64,000 nt of DNA from Chrysoporthe austroafricana (lineage: Eukaryota > Ascomycota > Sordariomycetes > Diaporthales > Cryphonectriaceae): contig JYIP02000008.1 of assembly GCA_001051155.2 (NCBI GenBank), positions 2,604,001 to 2,668,000 of the forward strand. Reading direction: 5' to 3'. Below, in pieces: positions 22,195-33,970 of the stretch (its first letter is position 1; every line of letters begins with the position of its first letter). A program made the position numbers and the translations under genes. The notes under the pieces were generated by a model. It did no database searches. It saw nothing but the letters and a program-made list of their open reading frames with translations, and was not told the DNA's origin.

Positions 22195-23394
22195 ATGGAC
22201 AGCAGGCGAGACCTACACGACACGGACGCCTCTCCCATGACTCCGGCTCAAGGGGAGACCTTCCATCTGTTTTCGTCTCTGCCCAAGGAGCTACGTCTTC
22301 AGATCTGGGAAGAGGCAGTCCCTCGTGAACGTCTCATCCGCATCTCTGTGAAGCCCCACGAGGGCCATAGGTATGCGCGAGCCGTTGCGGAGCCACGATA
22401 CCTCCAGAGGAACGCCCTCGGAAAACCAATCAGTGGCGAGCGGTATCGTGCCGTGGTCCCGGGACGCAGCCTCAACAGCAAGTTCCTGCGCGTGAACAGC
22501 GAGGCGAGAAAGGCAGCTCTCGACTTCTACCGTGTCCACATACCCGTGTATCTCACGGGCCCGAGCTACACCGAGAGGACGACGCTGTATTTTAACCCCG
22601 AGCACGACTTTCTGCATATCCATGCCGATGCGCCCGTGAAAGAAACCTTGATCGACTTCCTCTTTGACCTCAAAGCGTACGACCCGAAGGATGTCGGCCT
22701 GCTCAAGCTAGCCGTTGACCTGGCCGGACTCTGTGCCAACGACTTGCGATATTTGAAGCCGTCGGACCTCTTTCTGATCCGTCAGCGGAGGACCCTCGAG
22801 GAGACTTTATCGCAGTTGAGGGAGGTTTGGTTTGTGCAGACGCCGTCGCTCAGGAAGTGCACCGGGCATGTCGTGCAGACACCATATATATCTGAGCCGC
22901 CTCGGGGCCAGGGGCAGGCCATGACCATGCTGGATGGAGCACCTACATTCGAGCGTCTGGGCGCGGATCCAAGTATTGAGGAGGAGGAAGAGCTTGAGAA
23001 TGTATGCATGGGTGAGATTGACCCACGAGAGCTTCTGTTCCGCTGGAGAATCCTGGTCGAGATGTGGCGAGCACAAACGGAGCCCCAGAAGACCCAATAC
23101 CAGCTGCTCGTCGCCAGAGCCTCAGCGCGGGGGCGCCCCGGACGGCAGGATGGTGAGGCTCACCGGGACGGGCAGGATCCGAATCTGCAGGACATCGTGG
23201 ACCATGGCTTGAGCGCATCAAACTGTTTAGTAGAGGAGGGATCAGGACAGGACAGGAAGGCGCCAGCCGCTGGCTTCTGGCTTTTCCCAACACATGTTGT
23301 CGGGGAGCTTCAGGAGGGCGAAAAGTTGTCAGATATGGATTTCCGTCCCGGTCGTACGTTCGATCTGAGACTCTTCCGCCGACGCCGGTTCTAG
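22195..23394 (+). CDS. 2EXR domain protein
   Basis: Single exon, 399 aa. Residues 22-45 (FHLFSSLPKELRLQIWEEAV) carry the hallmark of the fungal 2EXR domain, an F-box-like N-terminal module; the following 130 residues keep the domain's pattern (LLRVN-type SKFLRVNSEARKAALDFY and TTLYFNPEHDFLHI). The function of the family is unknown and it is greatly expanded in filamentous ascomycetes. The C-terminal third is charged and less conserved. Start chosen at the only ATG before the domain. Confidence 0.88.
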   Translation: MDSRRDLHDTDASPMTPAQGETFHLFSSLPKELRLQIWEEAVPRERLIRISVKPHEGHRYARAVAEPRYLQRNALGKPISGERYRAVVPGRSLNSKFLRVNSEARKAALDFYRVHIPVYLTGPSYTERTTLYFNPEHDFLHIHADAPVKETLIDFLFDLKAYDPKDVGLLKLAVDLAGLCANDLRYLKPSDLFLIRQRRTLEETLSQLREVWFVQTPSLRKCTGHVVQTPYISEPPRGQGQAMTMLDGAPTFERLGADPSIEEEEELENVCMGEIDPRELLFRWRILVEMWRAQTEPQKTQYQLLVARASARGRPGRQDGEAHRDGQDPNLQDIVDHGLSASNCLVEEGSGQDRKAPAAGFWLFPTHVVGELQEGEKLSDMDFRPGRTFDLRLFRRRRF

Positions 23395-24327
23395 CCAATT
23401 CCTGCTGAATGGTCGATGCCGGAAAATATACTTCTGCCCTCGATGCCTCGATCAATGCCAAGATTGGCTGAGTACCCGCGGCTCAATAGTAGAATGCGGC
23501 AGAGGCAGATCAGATGAATTGATTCGAGACTCATCTAGGATATGTATCTCTCCCTCATGGGTTGCTGGTGATTGAGCTAAACTCTGCCCCTAAACACCGA
23601 GAAGATGCTGGGCATGTTGTCACAGCACCTATCAGCATTCCCTCTTCCCATCGTGGAAGATTGCGATATGGATAGCTGCCTAGGATACTATCATGAGGTG
23701 CGTGTGTGCTAGCTTGGTTCTTAGGCGTATCCTACGAGACGAAGTTAGATCAGAATATCTGCTCCGCAACAGATATCAACCCAGCTCTACTGGGCTAACT
23801 TTCTCATCTTTTGAAAGAAGCATACCTTTGTGCGAAGGCAGCTATGACGGACGTGGCGTCTTCGGGAAGAAGCGTGGTCGATATGGTGATGATCGCGACG
23901 AGGCAATTATGCCGAGAAGACGCCTCGGATCGACACATATTGGATGAAGCTTGTGATAATACTCCTCACAGGACCATCAGCATGGCGCACATCTCGAACA
24001 GGCTTGATCTCCAACCCCGGTATAGTGCCCCCTCACCTCCTGAAGAGGAATTATGTCCGCGACGCGCGGCTTATGCGGTCGCGGTTTTGGAGCTGTGCTG
24101 ATAGGCAGCTCCAGCTTGAGCGTGGCCCAAAAAGGATCGACGTGCCGCCAACCGGGCCATTTTCCCTGTTTAACAAGATTGAGGTGATGTTGGTCACCTT
24201 ATGTCGTAGTGAGGTGCGATCGATTCTACTCATATCTCGTGCCTACGTCCCACGCCTCAGCCTCCCCTAATTTTGTCCTACGACGAAATCGTTCGTTGAG
24301 CCCAACGGTGGCTATGAGGCTCTCATA
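23395..24327. other. 933-nt intergenic region
   Basis: Short overlapping + strand frames without motif; no gene recognised. Confidence 0.45.
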
Positions 24328-25728
24328 ATGCTCAGCTCTCAGAGAAATTCTGCGATCGCCGTAGCTGGACTTCTGACAATCTGGCTACTCTATTTCGGGG
24401 GCTACTCGCCCTCGCTAACTTCCGGAGCATCGAGAGCACTATTTGAGTCTACTCTATCCAGCGAGTCCCACCTCCCTGCGTCACCACACGTGCAGACATA
24501 TTTCGATCAAATTTTTTCCGCTGACACCGCCCCCGAATATGACTTCCCAGGTCTCAAGGCGGCCTGCGCCAGGACCGAATGGAAGGAGGAGAATAAAGAT
24601 GTCTATCTACAGTGTGGAGGCATAGTGGCCGGAATGACATCGATCATCTCCCAGGTCAAGGTCTGCTTCAAGATGGCTATTGAAGCGGGCGTCCACATGG
24701 TCCTGCCTGCGATGCCGCTTCGTGACAGTGACGACCTCTTAAATTTTAATTTCTTCAATGGCAGCGCCTACATGAACTACGACGCCTGGTTCGACCAGGA
24801 GCATCTGGTCTCGTCCATGGCCCGGGTCTGTCCACAGATGAAGCTCAGGCACCCGAGCGAAGAGGACACGCCTTCGATGCCCGTATCCCACAGGTGGGAC
24901 GTGGACATTGCATCTGCCCCAGGCTTCCGCATGCTCAGCGGATACTTCTGGGTCGGCCGGCCTTTCAAGCCCTGGTTTCACGAAGAGCTGAGACGCTTGC
25001 GCTTTCTCGACCACGTCGCTCCCAAGCCAGGTGACGAAGCAGACCAGCAGACTCAGGCTGAAGCCTCGCTGGTGGAAGACGGCGCGACCATAGTAGGCAT
25101 TGCCTCTCAATTTCTTATCTTTCGCATCACCGATGATGCCACCGGGCGCGAGCTAGCCTTATGGAACGACCTCTCCGCCCTCATCCGATTTAAAGAGGCA
25201 CCGCGTGCCATCACCACCAAGATACTATCTCTCGTTAAGCGACCATACATCGGCGTCCACTTCCGCACCGAAAGAGACAACATCTGGTCGTCTTTCGAAA
25301 ATCAGCTCCAAGTTGACCTCGACGCGCTGGATCAGGTCTGGGCACAATACGGGTCACTTGGACAGGAGAAGCCTTTGATCATTCTCGCTTGCGGGGATGA
25401 GTCTCAGATTCAAAGGTTCGCAGACGCTGCAGCACTACGAGGATGGAAAGCAACGTCGAAGTACGGCATAGCCGAAGACGACCCGGAGACGTTGAGGCAA
25501 CTCAAGGAGCTGCCGTTTGACTTCCAGGGCGCAGTCGACATGGGAATCATGTTGAAGAGCTACTTTTTCTTGGGCATCACGGGCAGTGCACTCAGCAGTA
25601 CCGTGGCGAACATGAGGGACAGCACAGGTAGATATAGGGGTAGTAGTCTGCTCTACCCGGACGATGGAGACGCCCGGACGCATCTGTTCAATGACGGCGA
25701 TGCTTCTTCATACCCATGTTGTTTATGA
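24328..25728 (+). CDS. type II membrane protein related to O-fucosyltransferases
   Basis: Single exon, 466 aa. A short cytoplasmic N-terminus is followed by one membrane segment (about 8-26, IAVAGLLTIWLLYFGGY), as in Golgi glycosyltransferases. Residues 93-125 (YLQCGGIVAGMTSIISQVKVCFKMAIEAG) and IGVHFRTERD (308-317) match the GDP-fucose O-fucosyltransferase-like fold, in which the HxRxE/D motif binds the nucleotide sugar. The GITGSALSSTVANMR segment (about residue 414 on) is the usual C-terminal donor-binding loop. The exact sugar and acceptor are not readable. Expected in the Golgi lumen. Confidence 0.75.
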   Translation: MLSSQRNSAIAVAGLLTIWLLYFGGYSPSLTSGASRALFESTLSSESHLPASPHVQTYFDQIFSADTAPEYDFPGLKAACARTEWKEENKDVYLQCGGIVAGMTSIISQVKVCFKMAIEAGVHMVLPAMPLRDSDDLLNFNFFNGSAYMNYDAWFDQEHLVSSMARVCPQMKLRHPSEEDTPSMPVSHRWDVDIASAPGFRMLSGYFWVGRPFKPWFHEELRRLRFLDHVAPKPGDEADQQTQAEASLVEDGATIVGIASQFLIFRITDDATGRELALWNDLSALIRFKEAPRAITTKILSLVKRPYIGVHFRTERDNIWSSFENQLQVDLDALDQVWAQYGSLGQEKPLIILACGDESQIQRFADAAALRGWKATSKYGIAEDDPETLRQLKELPFDFQGAVDMGIMLKSYFFLGITGSALSSTVANMRDSTGRYRGSSLLYPDDGDARTHLFNDGDASSYPCCL

Positions 25729-26262
25729 GTACGGATAACAAGTCATTATATGGCCTTGCTGGCGAGGATGGGCTGGAATATGGCGCTCATGAAATACAGG
25801 AGCTTCTGACAGAAGAACTGCGACCCATTGTTTCGAGCTCGGAGAGAAATGTTCAACCGCAGGTCTACCTAAGTACTCATGCATAGGACTCGGCATCATT
25901 TAGTGTTAAAGGAGACTTAATCAACGCATTCAGAAGAATTCATGTGGGCAAGTTGTGAAGAGCAATAAGTGAGGCTGAGTCGTCTATCCCTGAGCAGATT
26001 CTATCGGTCGCATCTCCACTGCTGAAGATATACGTATCAATTAACGCGAAGTCAAAGATTTGATGGAATTAAAAGTCGATAGATAAGTCCACACATCGTG
26101 TATAGAGGACTGGGTAGGCCAACAGGCTTCGCCCTTCACAATAGCCGTCACTTCCTAGTCTCTGCGGGTCCATCCATTTCTTGTGTCTCGTTCCCGATAA
26201 CACGTAATTACCACATCTTTCATGTCACCTCACCGTACTTGCTCATCGAGAATCTGAGTTGC
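25729..26262. other. 534-nt intergenic region between convergent genes
   Basis: No gene or repeat seen. Confidence 0.45.
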
Positions 26263-27659
26263 TCATCGATCCTGGCGCTGGTGTTCCGCCTCAGCTTCGC
26301 CCTGCCCAGCACCGTTCAGGATGTACTCGTCGCTTGCGGCATCGCCGGGAAATACCGCACTCTTCGAGTTCGACTCGACTCTCCAAGAGCGCTGGATCGT
26401 GACGGCACCTTCTTCAACATCTATTCCTGCGGATTTCCCACTTTTCTTCGGGTTCGCGGAGCTCCCTCCGATCGTCTGTAGTGCGATCACTTCGAAACGT
26501 GAGCCGACGCCTGACCGCGATGGACCCGATTTGTTTCTGCTGCTCGAATTGGTGGCACTTTCGATCTGGTCTACGACATTGTTCAACCAGTCCTTGTACA
26601 GAGGTCGACAGACTGTCACGCCGATACTGACAAGTTGTGTGGTGATGTCTGCTGCGTGCCAGATCAACAGATCAACGATAGTATCTGTCAATCGTGGTAG
26701 TGGTGCGTGTCAGTGATTCGAGTATTTATTCGTAGTAGTTTTCGGTTATTGTTGTGAAAATCAATCTTACAGAAGTAGTTTTCGTCGCTAGCGTAGGCCA
26801 GTTCTAATAGCGTAAGAAGTCGGTACACGCTGCACAATGCTGAACTGCAGAGCGACGTGGTAGGTCAGCCTCGCTCAGCCTCATTGCGCTTGCGCAGGAC
26901 GCTCTAGGTTAGAGCACTAGGATATGGGATGAACTTACATATATCCAAAGCTCATGCACGACCCGACCAGAATCTTCTCTCTTCTGGGCATCTGTAGCTT
27001 TCGGACCAGATACCAGGGGAAAGACGCGTAGAATATCTCCACCACGATAATTGCGAGGCCACCAATTAGGGCAACGACGAATTGTTCTTCACCATTGCAT
27101 TGGCCTCCAGGTATAGCAAGATCCCACGAGTAGCTTATGGGAGTACAAGAAAACCAGAGGCAAAGCAGAGCCACCATGACCACAATGGTCATGATGGTGA
27201 CTGGCACCAGAATCATAATTTGGTGTTTCCTATCGGAGCCGACGATGCGAAGCAGAAAGAGCGCGATAGAAATCTTGACAAGAATCACCATGGCATCGAC
27301 GAGGCTTTGGCCAATGTTGACAAGTAGAAGAGCCTTTGAATCATCGTAGGTGAATGGCCCAGTCTGTTGTTGGCCTACTCCTAGGGTCGCCGACACCGAG
27401 AGAAGCACGTTGTACACGAAGAGGAGCGCCTATGCGATAAATGTCAGTGACCTGAGCTCCTGAAAGATGCTCGCCCTCTTCAGTAATACTCCTCCGGGAA
27501 ACGTACCACTGCTCCGTTAAAGCAATGGTCATCCCATCCATAGGTCTGTACCACCATGAGACGGGCGTAAATGCGAAGGCCGACCAGGGCGAAAGCAATG
27601 GCTTGAAACATCCAGAGGACGCCCAACATCATGGGCGCCCTGCCGGCGATTTGGCCCAT
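26263..27659 (-). CDS. fungal rhodopsin-like seven-helix membrane protein
   Basis: Four exons: 27659-27507, 27429-26939, 26844-26771, 26684-26263, giving 379 aa. Each junction restores phase: GAV-ALLFVYN, FGYI-SALCSVYR, NYF-YTIVDLL. Family marks are RIYARLMVVQTYGWDDH after the first helix, the long helical core (VNIGQSLVDAMVILVKISIALFLLRI), the extracellular Cys-containing loop with Cys in PGGQCNGEEQ, and the last helix IVDLLIWHAADITTQLVSIGV followed by CRPLY. The C-terminal 95 residues are Ser/Lys-rich and cytosolic. Such proteins are related to PTH11-like receptors but lack a CFEM domain; role unknown. Confidence 0.88.
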
Positions 27660-28870
27660 GACACTGCAATAATTTCACCGCCGAGAGAAGATACGGGGCA
27701 TCCGAGAATCTGCACACCGCAATTGGAACCAGAGGTTGGAGCTCGATTCAGCTTATGTCTGCGTTGGAATCGCCACGACATAGACGGCAAGCTCCGCAAG
27801 GGATGCTCTATTGATATACTTTGTGAACCAGCTCCGACGCGAAGTCGGGGAGATGAGGCACTACATCACCTCAGGCTGTCTCAACATCACCGTGGGCCCC
27901 ACGGCGTTCGTATCATGAAAGCTGAGAGCCAAGTTGTTTGAAAGTAAATCAATAGCGCGCAGGCGCGCGCGTTCTCTCAAGCGGGCACGGCGTATAGACA
28001 TCCTCCATATGATGCGCGATGTGATTTATCCTCTGAATCACTGCGCTGCCAGACTAAATTAGGACTCTATTCAGACCAGAAAAGGGTATAGTCTCGCTGA
28101 TTAAACGGGTATCCCCCCGGATCCGGTCCAACCACGCGCAAGATCTTTACAAGCCTCAAACCCTTCAATCACATTCCAAGGAGATATCAAAATTAAAATC
28201 GGAATGTCTCCTTACAGTACTTTCCAATAATCTACATTTTAGATGTGCTTGGGCTCTTCGAAATACTATGTGGATACGGGGGCTTCATGTATTTGCGGGC
28301 ATGCCGGGTGCTTGCCCCATCACTGTCTGATGCCTACCTAGGTACGAATAGCAACAAGCTGGGACAGCCACAGTGAAGCCAGATCTGAGGATCTAGGATC
28401 TTCCCTTCAGCTATCCAGCGTGCCAGTTTAATTACTAGGCGTTGAGGATGGGGCCTTGATGGTCCTGTTTTCAAGACTTCATGGTAATCGATTATTGATT
28501 AAAAATTGTTCAAATTTCACAAGCATTTACTAGAAATGTTTGATATGAAGTGGAAGTCACCGAAAGAAAAGTCAAAGTAGAGACGAGAGATGAATACCGG
28601 AAGCACTCATTTGAGCGCAAGAGGCTTTTGCTTTCTCTTCTCTTTCTTTTTTCTTCTTTTTTTTTCCCCCGGGCGGAGGGGGTTTAACCATCAGATAACG
28701 TTCACTTGCCCTAACCCTTAGACCTCCACTTTCGGTGGCGTCTTCACCTCCAGCCGCCGAGCTCAACGCTAGGGCGGCGGTGCAATGCCTTGTTCACACC
28801 TACATTCGTCTCGCAGTCTCGAGACACACAACCCCATAGGAATCCTCCCATCCGACATGTCACCTCAAAA
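27660..28870. other. 1.2-kb divergent intergenic region
   Basis: Lies between the start codons of the rhodopsin-like gene (-) and the DUF1115 protein (+), so holds both promoters. A pyrimidine-rich stretch sits at 28624-28668. No gene recognised. Confidence 0.45.
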
Positions 28871-29272
28871 ATGAGTCCAAGCAGGAGCGCATTTGTTACG
28901 CTCATCCGAACTCATCACATCACCAGTCGCAAGAAGCTCCAGCGCGTCAAGAAGGCCGCCGCACACTTCAACGTCCCGTTCGTGCTCGTGCGGTACGGAG
29001 GCTCTCCGGGGCTGATGTACGGGGAGAGCGCAGACGCCGGAGATCTCTCCTCGTGGGTCAGCGCAGTCAAGGACCTCAGGTACAAGGACTTTCAGTGTGT
29101 ATGGAAACCTGAGCAGAAGGAAGTGGACGATGCGTCCCCGCCAGCCAGGCCCTTCAACGAGACCGAGTCCGTATCTCAGTTCAGCCACATCTTGGAGGAG
29201 AAAGGGCTTGCGGAGTGGTTCAAGATCGGATTGCTTAGCAAGCGTGCTGGGCAATTTGACAGCGACCCCTAA
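28871..29272 (+). CDS. stand-alone Prp3_C/DUF1115-like domain protein
   Basis: 133 aa, single exon. THHITSRKKLQRVKKAAAHF, then GGSPGLMYGES, then W-x-LRYKDFQ (about 61-73), and a final FNETESVSQFSHILEEKGL correspond in order to the C-terminal domain of Prp3 and RWDD2 proteins: HH-L-S--KR--I, GKPG-I-VEG, W--I--L-w--, then an E-x-L-x-x-x-GL helix. Here the domain stands alone, without the RWD domain or the Prp3 N-terminus. The function is unknown; a role in RNA or ribosome-linked proteins is only a guess. The upstream ATG at 28790 would add 27 residues; 28871 follows an A-rich context and begins right before the domain. Convergent with the alcohol dehydrogenase. Confidence 0.7.
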   Translation: MSPSRSAFVTLIRTHHITSRKKLQRVKKAAAHFNVPFVLVRYGGSPGLMYGESADAGDLSSWVSAVKDLRYKDFQCVWKPEQKEVDDASPPARPFNETESVSQFSHILEEKGLAEWFKIGLLSKRAGQFDSDP

Positions 29273-29415
29273 GGCGGCTTATGATCATCCGAGCGATTCA
29301 GGCACCACCCATTTTTGGACGCATAATACATCCATCTCGAAGCCCGATGGACATAATTTCTTCACAAAGGAACGTGCATTACTGGAGACGTATCTGTCTG
29401 AAGGCAGTCTTCCTT

Positions 29416-30566
29416 TTAGATCTTCAGAACAGCCCTAAAGCGAACATTGCCGCTGAGCATATGATCAAACGCCTTTTGCGCATCCTCCAGCGGGAACTCT
29501 TCGACCAAGCACTTGACGCCATGCGTCCGCGCGAAGGCGATGGCCTCCTCCGAATCCAGTGCGTGTCCAGATGGCCACCCGTGCACAGACACGCCCTTGA
29601 TCACCATAACGGCGGAGTCGAAGTCGATGGGCCCGACAGGAGCTAGAACGAGCAGCTTTCCGCGCGGAGCTAGACCAGCTACGAGCGGACTGATCGCCTT
29701 GGGGTTTGGTGCCGTGGCTACAATCATGTCCGCACCTCCAAGCTTCTGCAGCGCCTGTACCGCATCCTCTTTGCTCGTGTCGATGTAGTGATGCGCGCCG
29801 AGTTTTGTGGCAAAGTCCTTCTTGTCACTGCCGCTGCTAAGAGCCACCACCTCGTACCCCATCTTGTTCGCATACTGGACACCCAGGTGGCCCAAGCCTC
29901 CGAGACCCTGGACGGCGACTAGCCCGCCCTGTGGAATGCTCATCTGCCTCATGGAGTTGAAGACGGTGACTCCAGCGCAAAGCAGCGGAGCAGCCTGGAC
30001 GGGGTCTATGTCGGAGGGAATTCGGACCGCGGCTTCCGCGCGAAGCAGGGTCAGCTGCGAGTAGCCTCCATCACGAGTGACTCCATTGATCTGGGAATTC
30101 TCGCACGTCTGGAACAGGCCGCGCTGGCAGCTCCGGCACGATCCGTCGTGTCCTGTTGGAAGCCCGCGCGTCAGTTGACTGCAAACGTCCAGAAACGTGA
30201 GGGGCTCTGTCAATGACCCAGTCCTGGGCAGGCCAGGACTCGGCGTCTATGAATACTCGGTGTGGGTGGAGTCGTAGGCTCACCTCCGTGCCAAGCGCCT
30301 CCGACGCGGTCTCCCACCTTAAATCTGGTGACATCATCACCAACAGCAATAACCTCTCCAATGATCTCATGGCCTGGGACGCGGGGCCATGAGTTGGGCA
30401 GAAGGCCCTGTCGCAAGAACTCGTCGCTGTGACAAACGCCACAGGCAAGGACCTTCGCGAGAACCTCGCCCTTGCCGGGCTTCTTGACGTCGAGGTCTTT
30501 GAAGACGAGCTTGCTGCCCTTCCCCTCAAAGATGGCGGCCTTGTAGGTCTTGGGGAGCGACGACAT
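29416..30566 (-). CDS. zinc-dependent alcohol dehydrogenase (MDR family)
   Basis: Two exons, 30566-30284 and 30152-29416, giving 339 aa; the 131-nt intron joins WHGG to HDGSC. Catalytic zinc ligands are Cys in ACGVCHSDE and His in GHEIIGEV. The lobe zinc site is HDGSCRSCQRGLFQTC, with Asp in place of the first Cys, as in several fungal alcohol dehydrogenases. The Rossmann motif is VQGLGGLGHLGVQYA and the cofactor-discriminating region is SSGSDKKDF, favouring NAD(P)H with a Ser. C-terminal VSVHGWPSGHALDSEEAI is typical. Oxidises or reduces alcohols and aldehydes in the cytosol. Confidence 0.93.
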
Positions 30567-31774
30567 GTTGGAGGACGTTTCTTTGCTATTACTGTGTTAA
30601 GAAAGTAGGCTACAGGTGACCGGATGATGTCGTTCGAAATGGTGCAGCAGACGCTTGACAGCTCTGAGGGCTACCTGGGTAGGTAGTTATATACCTAATA
30701 AGGCACGGCCGGACTGCATGACGTGCCGGTAGCTTCGAGCTTAACCTATCGGGATGGAACAGCTCGTAGCCCAGGCAGGGTACGTGGGTATCACAACCGC
30801 AGTTGAGTTGCATGACAGCAACAAGGAGATCAGTAATCCCGCCACTGTGGTAGTACTGGCAGCTCTTTCACTAATGCTGGATAATCAAGCCCCCGCCGCG
30901 CTCGGAGATGCAGCTATTCTGAAGCTCCAAAACCGAACCCTGTCTCAGGCCGCAGGTCGTCCTCCGTCGACGACGAGTGCGGGGCAATGCTACTTAAATG
31001 CGTCTTAAAAGCGCTGTGTCCCGAGGATCCGTTCGGAAGAAGGCCCCCGGATTAAAGCCCCGAGAATCAGCGAGCGAGGACTTAAGGAGGGCGAGCCGCG
31101 AGCCGCGAGCCGAGGCCCTCATCATAATCAGAATACAAGCTTCCTGAGCGCCTCAGAAACTGGTTCCCACCTTCCGGGACGGCGTGGGCTTTGCTTTCAT
31201 GGTCGAACGCCGCCTCATATCTGGGAGTTCTGCGACGGATGATGTAACGCAGGGAGCTGATCAGTCTAGCGTCTCTAGAGTGTGGGCCATGAGATCACAC
31301 CTGGCGCGCATGCCTCTGAGCACTTCCTCAGGAACAGCTCGGCAGCACCCAAGACATTGTTGTCATAAAGCAGGGCAGAACGTAAAGATTTACAGACCGG
31401 TGCCCCGTATCTCACACGACGCAAACAGAATAAATTCACGTTCGACGTCATTCCGAGAAAGGAGGCTAATTGCGATTGCCAGCTGCGCCAGCGGGATCAA
31501 GCTGTCAAGTGCACGCCGTATTGTTCGGGAAAGTGACACTAGTAAAGACAGCTGAATGGGCCTCAGACGCCATAACGTCATCATCAACAGCTGGAACACA
31601 ACCAAGGAATTTACGAGCCTTGATGGCGATATGTAAAATGGCCAGGACGCTTAACGTCCCGGGAAAGGAGGCCCAACGGGACATTTTCGCCGTTGATAAT
31701 TAGCACGTAGGCGCAACCTAGACTACCGGAGTGATATCAGCTCTCAGCGCGGCAGAGCTCGCTGCATCACAACG
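30567..31774. other. 1.2-kb divergent intergenic region
   Basis: Promoters of the alcohol dehydrogenase (-) and the DUF3292 gene (+). Contains a 7-nt GC-rich tandem repeat at 31091-31113; no gene recognised. Confidence 0.45.
31091..31113 (+). repeat. 7-nt tandem repeat (GCGAGCC, 3 copies)
   Basis: GCGAGCC is repeated three times in direct tandem. Similar in period and composition to the repeat at 9881-9906 but with a different unit. Confidence 0.65.
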
Positions 31775-33970
31775 ATGGCTTCAGAAAACAGAGATACAGC
31801 GGAACCCTCCGAGTCCAAATCTGCCAGCCTCGTCTCGGGGGCCAACGACCTTGGCTCGGCGGTCGCAGACGTCCTACCGATCCCATCAGGCACACAGCCC
31901 GTCACTGATCCGGCGAAGGGGGAGGTGTCACACTCTCTGGCCGAAGATCCATCGTTGTCCCATGCACTGGCCACCGATGACCACGAAGAAAAAGGCCTGG
32001 CGCAGCAAGGCCATGAGGGAGAAGTTCTTGACCTGGGATGGAATCAGAAAAAGCAGGAGATACCAGAGCCCCTTGTTGGAGGACTGGACAACGAAGAACT
32101 ATGGCTGCTCATCAGACGTTTCGACAAGGTAAGTCCAGCTTCCTTGCCATCCATCTTGCTCAGCATGCGTGGACAGGAATACGAGGATCTGACGTGATGC
32201 CAGCAAATGTATCATGTCAAGTCCACCCCGGACATCGTCCCTGGCGGCCTGGATCTGAACATCGCCGACGAGGAGGAGTTCTCTCCCGATAAGCTACGAG
32301 CGAACCTCGAGAGACTGTATATGACGGTCGCCGTCGGGCTGCTGGCTTCCGTTAAGCACATCGCACGCCTGCGCTCCTGGCGCGAGACCAGGAGGACTTC
32401 GTGCTTCGCGGCCACTTATTTCCTCGCCTGCATCCTCGATCTCCTCGTTCCTGTCCTCTCGCTCACAGCGATCACGCTGATTGTCTATCCGCCGTCACGA
32501 GAGATCCTCTTCCCTCCAGCGCCGGTAGCGCTCGTGAGCGCGAAATCTGGCGGTGTGCAAAAGCCCAAGGCAGGCGTGTTGGGCTCTCACGACAGCGCGA
32601 CCGGTGCCCCGGAGAACCACAAGGGTGAAGCCGTCGAGCAGGAGGCAAGCAACTTCGTCAACGGCATCGCGTCCATTGCGCTCAGCAGCGCGACAGGAAA
32701 ACACCCCGACGACGGCTCCGGCGACGGCGAAGAGGAGGGTTCCCCCGGCGACACAGCTCCTGACCCGACTGCGCTGGCTGTCGGCGCTGCGGACGCCAAG
32801 GACGTCGCGAAAGGTGGGAAGCATGCTAAACACGACAAGACGAAGGTGCCAATGGAGACGGCCATGTGGACCAAGATGAGGCCTATCATGCACGCTCTCG
32901 CGGACGTGGCTGACACCTGGGAGAGGTTTGGCAATGCGTTGAATCCTACCGCCCCCTTCCCGAGGAATACCTACCGTTTGAGACTTGCCATTCTCCTTGT
33001 CCCTGTTTTCTGCATGTCCCTTCTCACTACATCATATATGGTCGTGAAGGGTACCACCTTTGGTGTCGGCTTCGCCTTCTTTGGCGACCCAGTCATCTCG
33101 CGCGGGCTCGCCCTCCTGAACCGCAAGTTCCCGCACTGGCAGAAGCTCCTCGAGCTCCGCAACACGGTCCTCAAGGGCGTGCCGACGAACGCACAGCTCA
33201 CCATCACTCTCCTCCGGATCGGCGAGGCCAACAAGGCACCCCTGCCGCCACCGCCCAGAATCACCGCGCCCCCTCCAGAGCAACCGGCAGAGATCACGGA
33301 CGAGCACCTGCGCGCCACAGGCGCCGAGCCACCCCTCAACGCCACGGACGAGGAGCTCAACGAGGCCGTCCAGCACGACCCCAATACGGCGCACGAGACC
33401 GACGGGGCGGACATCGAGGCGTCCAAGTCTAGCAAGCACGGCAAGAAAGGCAGCAAGATCATCGGGTTCTTCAAGGGCACCACCAAGGGCGCGGTCAAGA
33501 CGGCCATGGGTACCGACGCCGCCCGCGCGAAGGCCACTGGGTCGAGCAAGGCCAAGGACAGGCTCGGCGTCGTGGCCCGGCCGGATGCAGACCGCATCTC
33601 CGGGCCTGTCGACTTCAAGGCGCGCTACAAGGGAAAGAAGGGACATGTCTACATCACGACCAAATCTACGATCCCCGCCGTTGCGTTTAGCACGGATTCG
33701 ACCATCGAGAAGATCGGGAGCCAGGAGCGCGAGGACCTGCACCCCAGCTGGAGCATCGCTGTTGCGGATATCGTAGAGCTGAAGAAATTCGGCGGGTACG
33801 GTTGGAAGGCCAAGCTGGTCGTGGGCTGGGCGCTTGAGCGGGAGGTCGCTGACGGGCTGGAGATCACCACCAGGAACGGCGATAAATGGAGAGTGACAGC
33901 TATGCCGTTGAGGGATGAGCTGTTTAACCGCCTGGTGGCTATGGGTGGGCAGAAGTGGGAGTCTTGGTAA
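31775..33970 (+). CDS. DUF3292 family membrane protein
   Basis: Two exons, 31775-32128 and 32204-33970, giving 706 aa. The family pattern is ELWLLIRRFDKQMYHVK followed by VPGGLDLNIADEEEFSPDKLRANLERLYMTV. Two hydrophobic regions follow: about 200-230 (ATYFLACILDLLVPVLSLTAITLIVY) and about 380-420 (LRLAILLVPVFCMSLLTTSYMV then a Gly/Phe-rich helix). Between them is a long Gly/Asp/Lys-rich loop; after them a Pro-rich spacer (APLPPPPRITAPPPEQP) and a C-terminal GRAM/PH-like region (GHVYITTKSTIPAVAFS to WRVTAMPLRDELFNRL). DUF3292 proteins are fungus-specific and uncharacterised; the C-terminal region suggests lipid or membrane contact, which is inference. Confidence 0.87.

Noticed and set aside
28572..28766. 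64-codon - strand ORF with a poly-Lys run
   Set aside because: Product of a pyrimidine-rich promoter tract; no gene features.
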